A stretch of DNA of 64,000 bases from Eutypa lata (lineage: Eukaryota; Ascomycota; Sordariomycetes; Xylariales; Diatrypaceae): contig JAKULF010000001.1 in assembly GCA_022661535.1 (NCBI GenBank), forward strand, positions 3,162,001 to 3,226,000. The letters run 5' to 3'. The notes under the pieces were generated by a model, which had not been told where the DNA came from, did not search any database, and saw only the letters and a list, made by a program, of their open reading frames with translations. Made by a program: the position numbers and the translations under genes. Below, piece by piece: positions 46,514-59,122 of the stretch (positions within the stretch are counted from its first letter, which is position 1; every line of letters begins with the position of its first letter).

Positions 46514-48662
46514 GATCTGAGTAAAGGCCCGTCGTTCACGGGATTCTGGACCACAGGAAACAAGCTGGGGGGGATCTGACAGAAGTTGATGATTGCCATA
46601 TTAACTGGTCCCGCGCACAATGCCGGAACGACGCGACTTTTGTGCTCGTGGCTTGGTCTGCGACACTCTCCCCCTAGGAAATGGAATGTGGGCAGCGGGG
46701 TATACCCGGACCGGAATGGTGAGATGTCCCCTTAATAAACATTACCCCTTGGCATATGGTCCAAAGTGATGATAAGATATATTGCAAGCGAAAAAAGCCG
46801 GAACCAGGTCTCTCATACAATTATACTTTTAACCCTGGTTAGGCTATTATATCCAGCCGGGACAGGGATTTCATCTCCTACCTACTCGCTGAAGCTGTGG
46901 GCCAAGATCTCGGTAGTTGATTCCGGTTTGCCTACTTTGGCCAGTGGGGTCGCCCTGTACTAGAAATGATTGGCTCCTTCTCGTGAGTAGCACGATACAC
47001 TATGTGGGCTCCTTGCCGAAGTTGTATGTAAGTATGTATGCATGTCGAGACAATATAAAACAGCCTGCAAACGCTCGGATAACGCACCGAATATCTTGTC
47101 TGAACATATGATCTCGGACGTTGGTGTGGCCCAAAAGCGGCCAGTGCCCAAAGCAATATATTATCTTCATTACTTATCTAATTCTTTACACTGAAAAGTT
47201 CAATACTGCGACCTAGCCTAAAGTATTCTTAGGTATAAATATCGGTCCCAACTTTGGTAGACTATCTCGGCGTGATTTACTATTTATAAACCATGCACCC
47301 TTCATATTCTGCTAACCCTAGACTGTCAAGTTCTTTATACGTGATTAAGTTTGAAATTATTTTATATATAAAAACGAGGCCATCTCTGTGTTATTATCTG
47401 ACCGAGGAAACACCATCACTACCTGATAGACTAGCCTAATAGATCATACTTAAGATCCTTAACAATATCAACGGTATGGCAACTTGGAAGCAATCATTAA
47501 CAGGGTAAAAAAACCGGCCGAACTAATTTTCACTAGATATATATGTATGGATATTTAATCTTGCAAAGGTTAAGGTGATGTCATGCGTAGAACCTAGAAT
47601 AAATTATTTTTTTGTTATGCCTTCAAACCAGTTGTATTACGCTATTTCATTCGTTTCTTACCTATTCCATGTCAATGCGACCCCGACATATATATTCTTG
47701 CCATGTTAGATTTCTGAGGTTGTTTTCTACTTCCTAAATTTTACTTCCAACCCTAATCGTGGATAGTCTATCATTTCCAGCTTCTATCCCCAATCACATC
47801 CTAAGCTCGGCAGGAGGAGTGTTTACTTAAATGGTTCAGTACTACATCCGTTGTCTTATTAGTGTCTACCGCGTCTAACACATAAGCCTCAGCCACTAAC
47901 TGGTTCAACAGCACTATGGCTTCTGAAACTGTCCGTTATTACGCCGTTGAAGAAGAAAGAAATCAATTCCACCGAGAATAAAAGGGTATTATAACCCAAT
48001 TGGAAATCAGTCGCTATTTGAAAGTAGTATCTAGAAAGTGATGGTAACGACCTGGGGAACTATCCAACAATTAGCCATCACCTAGGTATACCTTGAACTT
48101 CATACTCAGAATCATTGAGTTCATAGTAATCCAGTTTCTCTAGCAGTGTTACGGTATGGTAGTAGCTGACTTAGCGATGTCTCTCATCTGTCATTGTTTT
48201 CCCGTATTGGGTGATTAAAGTTGCTGGTAGTGATTACCTTGATTAATTCAAAGAGAATACGTTCAACTACAACTTGAATTCTTTCTCAGATACACGGAAG
48301 GTGCACCTTATATATGACGAGGTCAAACCTTGCTTCACGTTCTACACTTAGGCAAATGAACTATTCAAATCAGGCAATGGCAACCCTCAATGCCGAAACG
48401 GAACAACATTGTTTTAACAGGCACCTTCCATATCCCAATGTCTGTTGAGAAAACATAAACGTATGTTTCGCCTCGAGTCCAATCCTCATTTCTCATCTTC
48501 CATCCCCGCAACCTCAAACATTGTCTAGGCCTCAATATATCTTGCGTGTTTTTGGCCCTCGACAATCAATATCTGCATTCAAACCTTCGTTTAGCATTGA
48601 ATCTTGTCTCTTACTGTTCGACACAATCATCTTGCCGCCAAACTCTGGACAACTCATTCAAT
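46514..48662. other. Gene-poor stretch, 2.1 kb
   Basis: Promoter side of the esterase (-) and of the small secreted protein gene (+). It is AT-rich at 47160-47700. The ORFs at 46766-47156 on both strands overlap and look like chance. A TATATAT run at 48308-48314 lies about 350 bases before the next start codon. Confidence 0.5.
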
Positions 48663-49367
48663 ATGCAGTTCACTACAGCTCTCGTCACCTTTTTCTCTGT
48701 TGCCATGGCTGCGCCCCTCAACGAGACACATGTTTAGTATATCACGGATCTCGTGATCAAGCACCAGACAGGACTACCCAGCATGTAAGTTGGCTTCCAG
48801 CTTTTCTCATCGTTCACTGACGTCCCGTTTCTCTCCGATATGGGATGTGCTTCCCAATCATCATACTTATCTTCAACATCATCGTCCTTCGCGTTTGGTA
48901 TCTGATGGCTCTTCCACAGTGTTTCTTTCCACGTCACGGACGGCTTCAAAGGCACGGCAGAGCCGGTCTCTTGTGAGGCCTCTAACGATGATTCCGACAT
49001 CATCAATTCAACTATACTTGCCGATATCTCCCAAGCAACCTGTGACAATCCTGCTTGGCAGTTCGACTTCACGTCGCTCGAGGATGACGACCCTGAGAAG
49101 TCTCCTGTTGGCGGTAAACTCATCGTCAAACAGACCATATCAACCACATCTACGCCGGAAGCTCTCGAGGCCCGCCAAGCGCCAAAGGTTTTTCGGGGGG
49201 CCATGAACTTCCAAGCAAACTCTTTCGCTCGCACCGTGCGTTCAAAGCATGACAGTGCTTTGACGCGTTACATTGGTGCTGAAGAGGGTGTCGTAACTGC
49301 TACTCAGGTTACTCAGGCGGACCAGATCAACGCGAATGAGAAGGACGATGAAGGTTGTGATGAGTAG
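48663..49367 (+). pseudogene. Small secreted protein gene with an in-frame stop in exon 1
   Basis: Exon 1 is 48663-48784 and exon 2 is 48920-49367, joined in phase 2 (GTAAGT donor, CCACAG acceptor). The joined frame would be about 190 residues. It starts with a clear signal peptide, MQFTTALVTFFSVAMA-APLNETHV. Then comes TAG at 48735-48737, after which the same frame goes on as YITDLVIKHQTGLPSI and VSFHVTDGFKGTAEPVSCEA to a normal end at CDE-stop. No plausible intron removes the stop. Only five or so cysteines are present. The layout fits small secreted fungal proteins of the effector-like kind; the exact family is not clear. It is either a recent loss by a single base change, a read-through gene, or a sequence error. 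Confidence 0.65.
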
Positions 49368-50389
49368 ATGGAACAACGACGAGGTATGGGTGCATTGGTA
49401 CATGTGGAAGTTAGTCTTGCCAAAGATGGAGGGAGGCCTGTATCCTGTAACGAGTAGCATTAGAGTATTCACCATTGAAAGTTCGCATGATGCGATGATT
49501 TCCTAACCTGAGAGACCTGCCGTTCACGGCCTTCGAACTGTCAAGGGTGTGGCTTGGTGCAAGTTGTTGATTTCTTACACGTTTGAGAGCCTAGCATGTC
49601 ATGACTTAACTAGTTACCACGGAGGTTTCCATTGTCTGACTCCCGTCCAACCATCTTGCATGATAATGGATCGTCTGTGAAGCTGATGATTCGCTGGGTA
49701 GTCAATACAGAGTAGTGACTTTTAAGACCCTTGGAAAATAAGCCAAATGCCAGACCGCCTGTGTGCCTTCAACTACTTAACTTGTAATCTTATTACAATG
49801 CGATGGTAAGCTGTGCCCCCTTCTGCTGACCACCACGATGATTGCTGACGAAGAAATTTTTATCTGAATATGTGTCTTCAATTGGCCAATGGGCTGTGAG
49901 GTTGTCCCGATTTGGGCAATGGCTTCCCAAGCACCCCCCGCAGATCCACTGAATTCGGGGATGACCCCTGCGTGCCGACAATCCTGCAGACCCGTTGCAA
50001 TCGACTCTTCGCCCGCAGGGTGTCGCCGTTACACACGTCGACTCGAGTATAGTTTTACATGAGAAGGTTGACCAAACTTCCAGCTCATCTCATGCGCCCC
50101 GCAGCTGAACGGGTCTCAATGCCGGGTTGAGCACAATGTTGAGGCCTGCTCAGGCTTGTTGCATTGACGGAAGACATGCACCTATTTTTAGGGCAATTAC
50201 CTAACATAGGTCTCCAGCTGGTTTCCTGCTTGGGAAACCAACCAGCTTTTGAATATATAAAGACGATGTTCGTCGCCGGTTGATGAGTTTGAAGAACAGC
50301 ATACACATCATATCACAAGTCAACACTCCAACATACAATCAACTCTCATACTTAGTTTTTTATTCCAAACCAACCGATCAACCGCAACC
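49368..50389. promoter_or_regulatory. Upstream region of the 104-residue protein gene
   Basis: Holds a TATATAA box at 50254-50260, about 130 bases before the ATG. Just before it is an imperfect inverted repeat, CAGCTGGTTTCC ... GGAAACCAACCAGC (about 50215-50246), that could be an operator. The leader downstream is rich in CAA and ACA, as is usual for well-expressed fungal genes. Confidence 0.4.
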
Positions 50390-50916
50390 ATGCCTTTCGT
50401 CCGTACCGGTCTCCTTGCCATCGCCGATGCTGAGAAGCAGGACAAGGCCATCAATGCCTTCACCACACTGAGAGAGAAAGGCCTGAAGGTAAGCCAACAC
50501 ATGTTAGATCATGAGAAGAAGGAAAAAAAGAAGAACACTCCAATGCGGGGGAAATGATGGGGAAAATAGAAAAGAGCTGACATGATATCTCATTAGGACG
50601 GCGTTCCCTACATCCTATCTTCCAAGGCCTCCAAGTGCACTGTCGTCAACGACAAGCCCGGCTCCGCCCCCTGGACTATCGTCTACATGATCCGCTTCGC
50701 CAGCCAAGAGTATGTCTACATTTTAACTATCTGCCGTGAACCCCGTATCCCCATCCCTCACCCCCGGTTCCCATCCGAGGCCGGTCCGTATAGCTAACTT
50801 GAGGCTTGTTTAGGGACCTCGACTACATGAACGAAGACCCCGTCTTCAAGCAGATCAAGGAGAAGGCCAGCGTCGTGGATGCCACTGGCTACATCAGCGT
50901 CGTTGCGGAGATCTAA
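50390..50916 (+). CDS. Small alpha/beta-barrel-like protein, unknown function
   Basis: Three exons: 50390-50488, 50597-50709 and 50814-50916, giving 104 residues. The introns have GTAAGC and GTATGT donors and are in phase. The product starts MPFVRTGLLAIADAEKQDKA and ends TGYISVVAEI. The pattern strand, helix (DKAINAFTTLREKG), two strands (CTVVND and APWTIVYMIRFAS), helix (DPVFKQIKEKA), strand is what a dimeric ferredoxin-like alpha+beta barrel would show, as in stress-responsive A/B-barrel proteins or monooxygenase-like small proteins. No signal peptide or cofactor motif is seen. The TATA box and compact leader suggest good expression. The family assignment is inference from predicted shape only. 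Confidence 0.85.
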
Positions 50917-53135
50917 GGTTATAAAAAGAGAAAGAAATACAATAGAGCGAAGGGGGGGTGGAATGCACGTATGCACATATTCCACTAGCGCTTAGAGATA
51001 GATAAAATACCAATACCATTTGTTCTTAGAAGCAGAAGATGAATCAATGTGTCTTGAATCTTGCTTTCTATCGTGGCTTATTTTCATATGGAGTACCTAG
51101 CCCAGGAGTCGGCTGTTGCTCTCGTGCATGATGCCTTACATGATCTGCTTTTAGAATATAGGGGTTAGGTAACTCTTCCTAGCTAATCTCAGTACCTTAG
51201 CTCCACTATTGAACAACAGTTTAGTGCAACCTTTCATGTGAATTGCTTTACGGAGTATATTAGATTCTATCTGCTATTAAACTCGACACAGATAATTTGC
51301 ATGATATAAAGAGCGTTGTCTCAATGGGATATCCCACCGCTGACGCCACCCCAATGCACGTATACATGCCCCGCGATGATGCTGGACAATGGGGACATCG
51401 TGCTTGGTGTACAGATTCAATCTATCGGTTAGAGGCGGTAGTTTGTATGAAGGAGGAGCTGTTTCGTTGCCCATTTTGTCTTTACCCAGGTATTTTTGAG
51501 ATCTACCTACGTAGGTAGGTTAAAAGAATCTAAACTAGTTTCTACTCAACCATCACCTTCATTGAGGAACATTCGACTCTATTGACCGCCTTTGTGATAT
51601 CTCAGCATCGTGAACCAAAGTATCGACAAGTTCCGGCCTGAATTGATATTGTTCGGGAAGGTGCCCGGCATCGAGCCGGTATCATTGCAAGGCCCAGGGG
51701 CACATCGGTCTCGAGCAGCGGGGTTATCCCAGTCCAATCCGTACCGGGTAGCACCGAGGCGCGGTTCTCTCCAATCCCAATGAGGCCCTCTGCATATGTA
51801 GAGTTCGAAGAAATCGCAGGACATTCACCGCTTCGAAGTCCTACAAGCGTCCAATACGGAATGATACTGATGATAGGTAGGGTACCTAGGTATGCTGGTA
51901 GGTAAGGTCGCATCGCTCAATGCGACGACCCGATAGTCAGTTGAAGAGCGCGGGGCATTGATTGATAGCCAGCCACGTAAGCCTGAGCGCTAGCTCCTAG
52001 GGCTGACAGTGAAGACGCTAAATCGCCTAGAACCCCTGACAAGATCGCATTGGAAAGCCCTAGCGCCCCCGCCGTTCTAGCTGTCTGGCTGTCTATGTAC
52101 GTACCCTACATACATGCCCATTCCGCAGCGATATCCCTGCTAATGTCCCGAAATATCTGGGTTAAGCCTTTAAGCGGCGGCAGGCTGACTCAGCTCGGTA
52201 TGCTAGCTACTCTAGGTACCTATTTATGTGAACGTGAGATGCGGGGAGTTCACGGCTGGAAGTCCCTAGCACTAAGTCACTGTATACCTGTTGGAGGGGC
52301 AGATATATTACTTACTGTTATACTATAATGTCCCCTTTGCTTATGACCCGATGTCCTGCACGTAATCAATTAGTTAGGTAATAGTCCTATAGTTAACGAT
52401 CCCCCACATACCTGATGGATGTAGGTACATTCATATGAAGATTAGTTTGTGGAGCTTAAGCGAAGTTCGGGTTTCGCAAATTTGTTGTCGGCCGGTGCGC
52501 CAACAATCGTAACAACGTCTCAATCTACGTCTACGTAGACATTGAGGATTGCTCTACACTTACTTACCTTGCTAGTTCACCATTTTCCCCCCATCACTTC
52601 TAACGTCTACCCACGTATACTGGTCGGTGAAGCTTTCATCTTTAACTGGGGGACTTCACGTTGAAACTGGTGGCAAATGTTAGATATACAAGATATGTGT
52701 TTATTCGGCTGTGTATATACATTCCAGATTTGCAGACGCTGACTTTATATGCTGTGGTATCCTGATATTTCAGGGTGAATACTTCCAGCCGTAGAGCATA
52801 TCTGTTAGATAGTCGAATCGCTAAGTACTTAACTATACTCAGTTAAACATGAAGTTGTATATAGTGAAGGGAGTTTCAAAGAGTAAGCATAATGTTCTTC
52901 ACATTCGAGTTATAAGAGCACTTTGTTTCTCACGGATGGGCATCATGAAGGAAACCGCACAAACATTTACAACATATCACTTTATTCTTTGTATTACCCC
53001 TGAATAGTATGACACATTGGAAGACGTAGTTAAAGTGGGAAGTTGAGTACTGAGTACTTGAAATAGTTTATTCTTGATATCTCACGGCAACATCAATTAC
53101 GATATCAGACATTATAATTGCGTGGCTCTAAGTAC
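50917..53135. other. Gene-poor stretch, 2.2 kb
   Basis: No gene can be supported. The ORFs at 51277-51518, 51579-51913 and 52050-52328 have no family likeness. Palindromic CTACCTACGTAGGTAG (about 51504-51519) and TACCTAGGTA (about 51883-51892) words occur. Confidence 0.5.
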
Positions 53136-55162
53136 CTACAACTCATACCTAAAATCCGGGTTCTCCTTGTCCGTCAAATCGTCGAAGGCGTGGGCGTGAC
53201 TGATCTTCTCGTCACCACCCGAGCCAGCTTCATGATCTTCAGACGCCGAAGCATCACGGCGCTTCATAACGTTCCGTCGGACGAGCAGCACGCGGAGGAG
53301 TATCAAGAATATGTTGAACAACACGTAAAGGCAGAAGTGGGCGGTGAACCCCTTCTGGTAGCGTGGAGCGTCCGATTCTTGGAAAATCTACATAGGGGTA
53401 GTTAGAGACATGGGCTCCCATGCAATTAGAAAGGGTTTAGAGGTCTAAAGGGGCACATACCTGAGGAGCTGCCATGTTGCCGGCAGCCCAGCCAATGAAG
53501 GTCATGGCTAGAGTGGTAGACTTCTTGGTCTGGCCCGCGACGTTACGAGAGATCAGGGAGAAGATCATGTTACCCTCGGCAAGGTAGAATTGGGTGCAGT
53601 AGAAGGCAATTAAAAGGCCTACTTTGTTGGTAGGAGTTGGAGGAATCGAGTATATGATCGCAGTCCCCACAATCGCCGGCCTTGAGAAGTTAGTAGTGAA
53701 TCTTCGGGGTTTGACTTCGGAGTTGTCTTACAAAGTCCACACCTGGGAATTGTTAGCTAAAATTTCGATGTCTTATATAAAAGGGGGAGGAGCCAGTCTA
53801 CTAACATGCATGATAACAGCGGTTTGTTTCGTCCAGGTTGCCATCCAAGCACTCCCAATCATAACTGCGATTGTCACAGCCCCCTGCGCGATGTTGAGTA
53901 ATTGGGTCTGAAGGTAACTGAAACCAAATGCGGAGATGATGAGATTCGAAAATACGCCAAGACCGCCGATAACGAGAGTCGAGGTGACCTGAAGCATCAC
54001 GTAGCACCAGATCACCGGGTCTCTTATTGTCTCTAGCATCTGATACCGCTTGTACGTCCTGTTCTGGATTCCGGTCTCGTTGGCTCGCACACGCTCGATC
54101 ATCAAGCGTTTCTGGTCCTCGTTGAAACACTTCGCTTTCATGGGGCTATCCGGGAGCCACCACCCGATGAAGACTGCCCAGACACACGTCGCGCATCCAA
54201 GAATGAGGAACAGCAACTGCCATGACTTGAGAGAATGTCCTTCAAAGTGGCTCGCGCCGTAAGCAATTAACCCTCCAACCTATTTACTCAGTTAGGTGCT
54301 AGCCAGCCTAAGTTTGGCATTTTGTGCAACTTTACCATGAGTTGTACGCCAGTCATGCAGTACCAGAGTGAAGTCAGAACAGACTGTTCATCTTTGGTAT
54401 ACTGTGTAGAAATAATCAGCCAGAGCCACTATTGCCAATTCCCGCGGTTATGCCTTACCCACATAGACGTCCTACCGTACAGTCAGTTTCGATTCTTACG
54501 TGTAATTTGCTTATAATAGCATCCCACTTACATGATGATGAACGCCGGCTGGACGCAGGATTCGAACACGCCAAGAAGAAAGCGAACCGCCATCAACGAC
54601 CCAAAGTTGCGGGACGCAGCCGAGCACGCAATCACAACGCCCCAGCAAAAGACATTGGCGGAAAGGTATTTCGCAACGGGAAATCGCTGGAGAAGAAGAT
54701 TCGTGGGATATTCACCGACCAAGACACCCATATATAGGATCGTTCCTAGCCAACTATAAAAAAGGGGGGGCCATGTGAGCCAACGGACCCGACAGTAGCA
54801 AGACACACGTTCGGCTCTGCTCTTACCTGTACTCTTGGCCTTGCAGATTGGCATCCTCCTTGATGTTCATGACGGATGCGAAACCCAGCGTGCCCTTGTC
54901 TAAAGATTGGCAGAAGTAGGTTCCTAGCATGCAAGCTAGGATGCGCTTGTTGACCGTCCAGAAGAGCTTCTTGTTGGTCTTTTCATCGATGGTCGCGGCG
55001 GCTTCGCCAGCATACGCTGCTGTCTTGAGACAGTCAGTTAATCTCATCTATAGTAGATTTAGTGGAAGGTCAACTGACCTCATCGTCCCTGTCTGCATGA
55101 TGGTGTACGCGATCACCCTCTACGGGGGCCACGGCATCATGTTGCGCGTTGGTTTTGTCCAT
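53136..55162 (-). CDS. Major facilitator transporter, Dal5-like (anion:cation symporter group)
   Basis: Plasma-membrane carrier, probably for an organic acid, vitamin or small anion. Nine exons: 55162-55079, 55023-54827, 54753-54532, 54471-54459, 54401-54336, 54279-53806, 53742-53732, 53680-53461 and 53387-53136, giving 512 residues. Two exons are tiny. The 13-nt exon supplies MTSMW in the block AFIIMTSMWYTKDEQ. The 11-nt exon supplies VWT in VWTLPAIVGTAI. Without them the frame breaks and family-conserved residues are lost. Other blocks are YFCQSLDKGTLGFASVM, GVLVGEYPTNLLLQRFP, the RFLLGVFESCVQPAFI helix and GWAAGNMAAPQIFQ. The N- and C-terminal ends are polar and cytosolic. The gene is divergent from the Zn2Cys6 gene, 1.1 kb away. 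Confidence 0.92.
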
Positions 55163-56280
55163 CTTGGTACAACGGTATCGAAGAGGTGTCGTCGTGCCGT
55201 ACGCTACGAAATTTAAGCGGGACTCTTCAATTGAAGAACGCCCTTATGGACAAGCTACGATGATCAAGTTCCTAGTTATGTATTTGTTCATCTTCGGAAT
55301 CCGGGGTAAGGCATTGCGGAGAATGGGCTGACAAGGCTAGGGGAACATCGTTCGTCGATAACCAACACCAACAACAGACGGGTGAAGCTCCGGTAGATGA
55401 CCCGGTCTCCGCCACCTCTACACTAGGTAGTTAGAAATCTCCACCAATGACCCCATGGGGTTGACAGTTAGCCAAGTCGTTCGGAATTCTAGAAGCCTGA
55501 ATACCTGTTACTTACAGGATTGAATTTGTCTACATATTTTAATCTGTCATATCCATTTTGGGGTGTGACATTGGTGTGAGTATGACGTATTCTTTGATTG
55601 ACATGTCGTAGTCTTTGACATTACTTCCGTGAGGTGATGAGCATTAGAATGAAATTTGTACGTGCTTCTCCGTCCGAGGTTCCATGGAAGGTCTTAAACT
55701 AAAGGATATGTTGGTTGTTACTTAATACATCCCCTTAAACGATCTCTTCCCATTCGAATAGTGATAGGTAGTTATATTGACTTGGTCCGTGATTACGGAA
55801 TGTGGGAGAAGTGACAGCATCTTCAAATGAGCTGACTTATGTAAGGCGAAAATTACTAAACAGTATCATGGAAATATTGCCAGCTCCATACATAACAACT
55901 GACGACATTTGCTACTACTCATATCGTACCTAGGAAGTATCACTGGCATGAACGAAGTAGAATATATATAGAAATTCCTACATAAATAATATCTGCTTCC
56001 ATGTAGGTACCTATACAATACGATGTGCCCCTCCAGCGCAGTTGTGGGGAAAATTGAGGGCGGTTTCAGGCCACCTGCTGATCATCGATGCTAACCTTCT
56101 TTAGGACACCCAGTTAGAGATCTCTGTAGGGGGACTTTTAATTTTCATCTCGTCCAAGTCAATTTCTATTCCAGTGGTGAATGAATATCGTACTGATAAA
56201 TTGATACCTGTGTATCATGTGTGGTTATCTTGTTTCCTGCTCAACGTATAATTACTGGTTTTCTTAAGGGTTTTGCCGAC
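55163..56280. promoter_or_regulatory. Divergent intergenic region, transporter / Zn2Cys6 regulator
   Basis: 1.1 kb shared by two divergent genes, an arrangement that often goes with control of the transporter by the neighbouring regulator. A CCGG-rich patch at about 55388-55412 contains CGG/CCG triplets but not in a clean inverted pair. No gene was found inside. Confidence 0.4.
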
Positions 56281-58936
56281 ATGGATGACGAAGACGCGAA
56301 CCTTTTTGCCGATGGAGAAACACAGCAACGCGCAAAAAGGAGACGCACCTCACGCGACGAGGACGTTGAAGGTCCCGCGTAAGTGCTGGGCGTGTCGTAG
56401 CTCAATGAGAATCCATCTAAATGAATCGTTCAGTTGCCAATCGTGTCGGAAAAAGAAAGCCAAATGCTCGCGACAGCAGCCCTGCTCTGTCTGCATGAAA
56501 TATCGTACGGTCTTCACAAGACAGCGTCATGCAATTCAATCAATTGACACAATGCGATAGGAACTCAATGCGTCTACGATGATACCCGTTCTAAACCTGG
56601 AATGCGAACTGGTGCTGTAGAGAACCTGAGCCAGCGAGTCGGTGTGTTGATATTGCCTCTCATTAATTACCAGCTCTACACTTCTCCCCGGAATTCTCCA
56701 CTATTGGTTAGAACCCGTGTAGTAGGCGCCCACCCGAACTAATCCTTGATAGAGAGCCTCGAGCACATGTTCCTTGGACAGAGTATGCTATGGCAACAGT
56801 TGATGAATGGCCTAACAAACAGTGCTAACGGGTCTATCAACTCCACTTCAAATAAACTGGATGGTCCCATAGCTTCGTTGAAAGAGCACATAGGACAAGT
56901 GAAATCCAATTTGTCGCACTTAGCATCCGCCGATCCCTCCCAGGATAAGAATATCTCAGAATCTCGGGTATGTGGGCCTACTGGAGGCACTACAGTAAAT
57001 CATGATGCTTCTAGGCCTATCGAGTACGACGACGTAGATTTGCCTCCAAAAGACATGGTCAATACCTTGGTGGAGATATATTTTGCCAAAATTCACCCAT
57101 GGATACCCATGCTCCACGTACGGATTTTTCGTGAGCGCATGGGCGACGACAGAGAACGGCCACGACTGACCACTATCTTTCACGCCATCGTCTCTCTTTG
57201 CGCTAGATTCTCCAATGATGCACGCCTCGGAACTTCCGAGGAGAAGGCACGGATTGCTAAGAACAGCAAGCAAGTTGTCCTACTTCGGAGCATGGAGTCT
57301 TTCTCAGTTGAGAACTTACAAGCTCTGATTATATGCGCTTTTGATACTCTTGGGAGCGGGCGGGGGCCCTCGGCTTGGTCTATTGTTGGCAGTATGACCA
57401 GAACCGTCGAACAACTGCAGCTCAGCGTCGAAGAAGATGACCAACCTGCAGCTGCTTCGGATCGGGTCATGATTAAGAGGATAGCCTTTCTACCCCCAGC
57501 GCGCAGCTGGAGCGAGAGGGAAGAACGCCGCAGAGTATTCTGGAATATCTTCCTGATGGATCGGTTCTGCAGTATTGCAACTGGTTGGCACTTCTCGCTC
57601 ACTAGTGCAGACGTCAGAATGCGTTTACCTTGCGAAGGCGCCTTATGGGAAGCAGGTCAACCCCTTGCAACTCCCACCCCCTATTTTGGTGTTGCCGACC
57701 AAACAAGTTCTGTTAATGGCGCACTTCCTTCGGCAAGGCTAGGCGACGACTCTCAAGATTCGATCGGTGGATTTGCATATTGCATTGAGGCAACTGAGAG
57801 CCTTAGCCTAGTAACGTCGTTCTTTCTACAACAAGTTGTAGATGCCTCTAAGGTGCACGAGGCGCAGGTATGGCTGATGAAGTTCAAGGAACTCGACTTG
57901 CGCCTGATCCAGTCAGTAGTAATCTCTTACTCCTTACTTGGCGCGTAATGCAATGTGCGAACTAATGCTACTCGACAGATGGAAACTATACCTACCTCCG
58001 CAATGGCGGGAAGCATGCGTCCTTAACCAGGATGGGATAATGGACCCTAACTTGACTCTAGCGCATGTCACGCATAATACCGCAGTGGTATTGCTTCACC
58101 AAAGTATCGCATACCCTACGCCTAACTGGCAAAATAGTCGAATCCGGCTACCAAGCGCTTCAAGCTCAGAGACCTGCTTAGCTGCAGCTACTGAAGTTGC
58201 CATAATAACAGAGAAGTTCCTTCAAGGGTCTACATCGCCTACCAATCCGCAATTCGCATTTTGTCTATTTATCTGCGGTCGAATGCTGCTAGCACATGCA
58301 GCTTATTATAACGTCCAGTTGTTGAAGGAATTCGACTCCCTTGTTGGAAGTCTCCTGGAAATGTCTAGTCGCTGGAATGGCCCCCGGCGCCTACTTGATG
58401 CACCAAATTACGCAGAGAACTTGGCTTCTAAGTTTGCTTTGCGACTTCAACATGCCCACCGACTGGGTCCTGGTGCGATCGACATTAGACAGCCTGCCTA
58501 CTCGGACGACACTCGGATGGAGAATGAAGGGTCGACACCAATGCCTCAAACAGAACAGTTGTTAACCCTGCGTTCTGATCTTAGAAATGATCCCAGCTTG
58601 GTAATGAACGGAAACGTCCAGGCAGATAACCTGGGGTCTAATAATGATGCCTCTCCTGATAGCATATCGTTAGCCTTTCCCCCCTTACCCCTTGCCTTCC
58701 AACCAGACCATTCCAGTAGAGCCCATACGGCAATGCCTTCACCAACACTTGTACCTTTACAAACACACGACCCCCTACTAGATGCCAATAACCCTGATAT
58801 TACTGGGGGTGTGGATTTTGGCGGTTCTACCATGCTCGACTTCGAAGATCTTGATGCGTATTTGCAGCAACCTTTCTTACCTACGCAGAGGATAAGCATG
58901 TTCTCAGAATCTGTCCACGATCCGGGGCCAACTTAG
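56281..58936 (+). CDS. Zn(II)2Cys6 transcription factor with fungal-specific regulatory domain
   Basis: Nuclear DNA-binding regulator. Five exons: 56281-56378, 56434-56504, 56561-56641, 56753-57911 and 57979-58936, giving 788 residues. The zinc cluster is spread over exons 1 to 3 and becomes perfect only after splicing: C34-x2-C37-x6-C44-x5-C50-x2-C53-x6-C60, in CQSCRKKKAKCSRQQPCSVC and then MKYRTQCVYDD. A basic patch RAKRRRTSR precedes it and may be the nuclear signal. A short linker and likely dimer helix (VESLEHMFLGQ) follow. The fungal-specific domain runs from about residue 180 (VEIYFAKIHPWIPMLHVRIF, REERRRVFWNIFLMDRF). The C-terminal 150 residues are polar, acidic and disorder-like, a possible activation region. 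A transporter and catabolic enzyme genes lie around it. Confidence 0.93.
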
Positions 58937-59122
58937 AGCTACTTGGCTGAATACGAATAATAGCAGGGAGAGCTCGGCCGAGACCGAATGAGTCTACATC
59001 GAATCTATTCTAGGAAATCATTTGGCATCGCATAGATAGCATGGGATAGCCTGTCTAGTTAACTAATATAACACTCGAGCATCTCGATGACCATATCCTT
59101 CCCCTTAGGTCACCTTGGACTC

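Noticed and set aside
48734..49234. 166-codon - strand ORF
   Set aside because: Antisense to the second exon of the secreted-protein gene, which continues the signal-peptide frame.
54322..54759. + strand ORFs of 64-101 codons
   Set aside because: They overlap exons and short introns of the transporter on the other strand.
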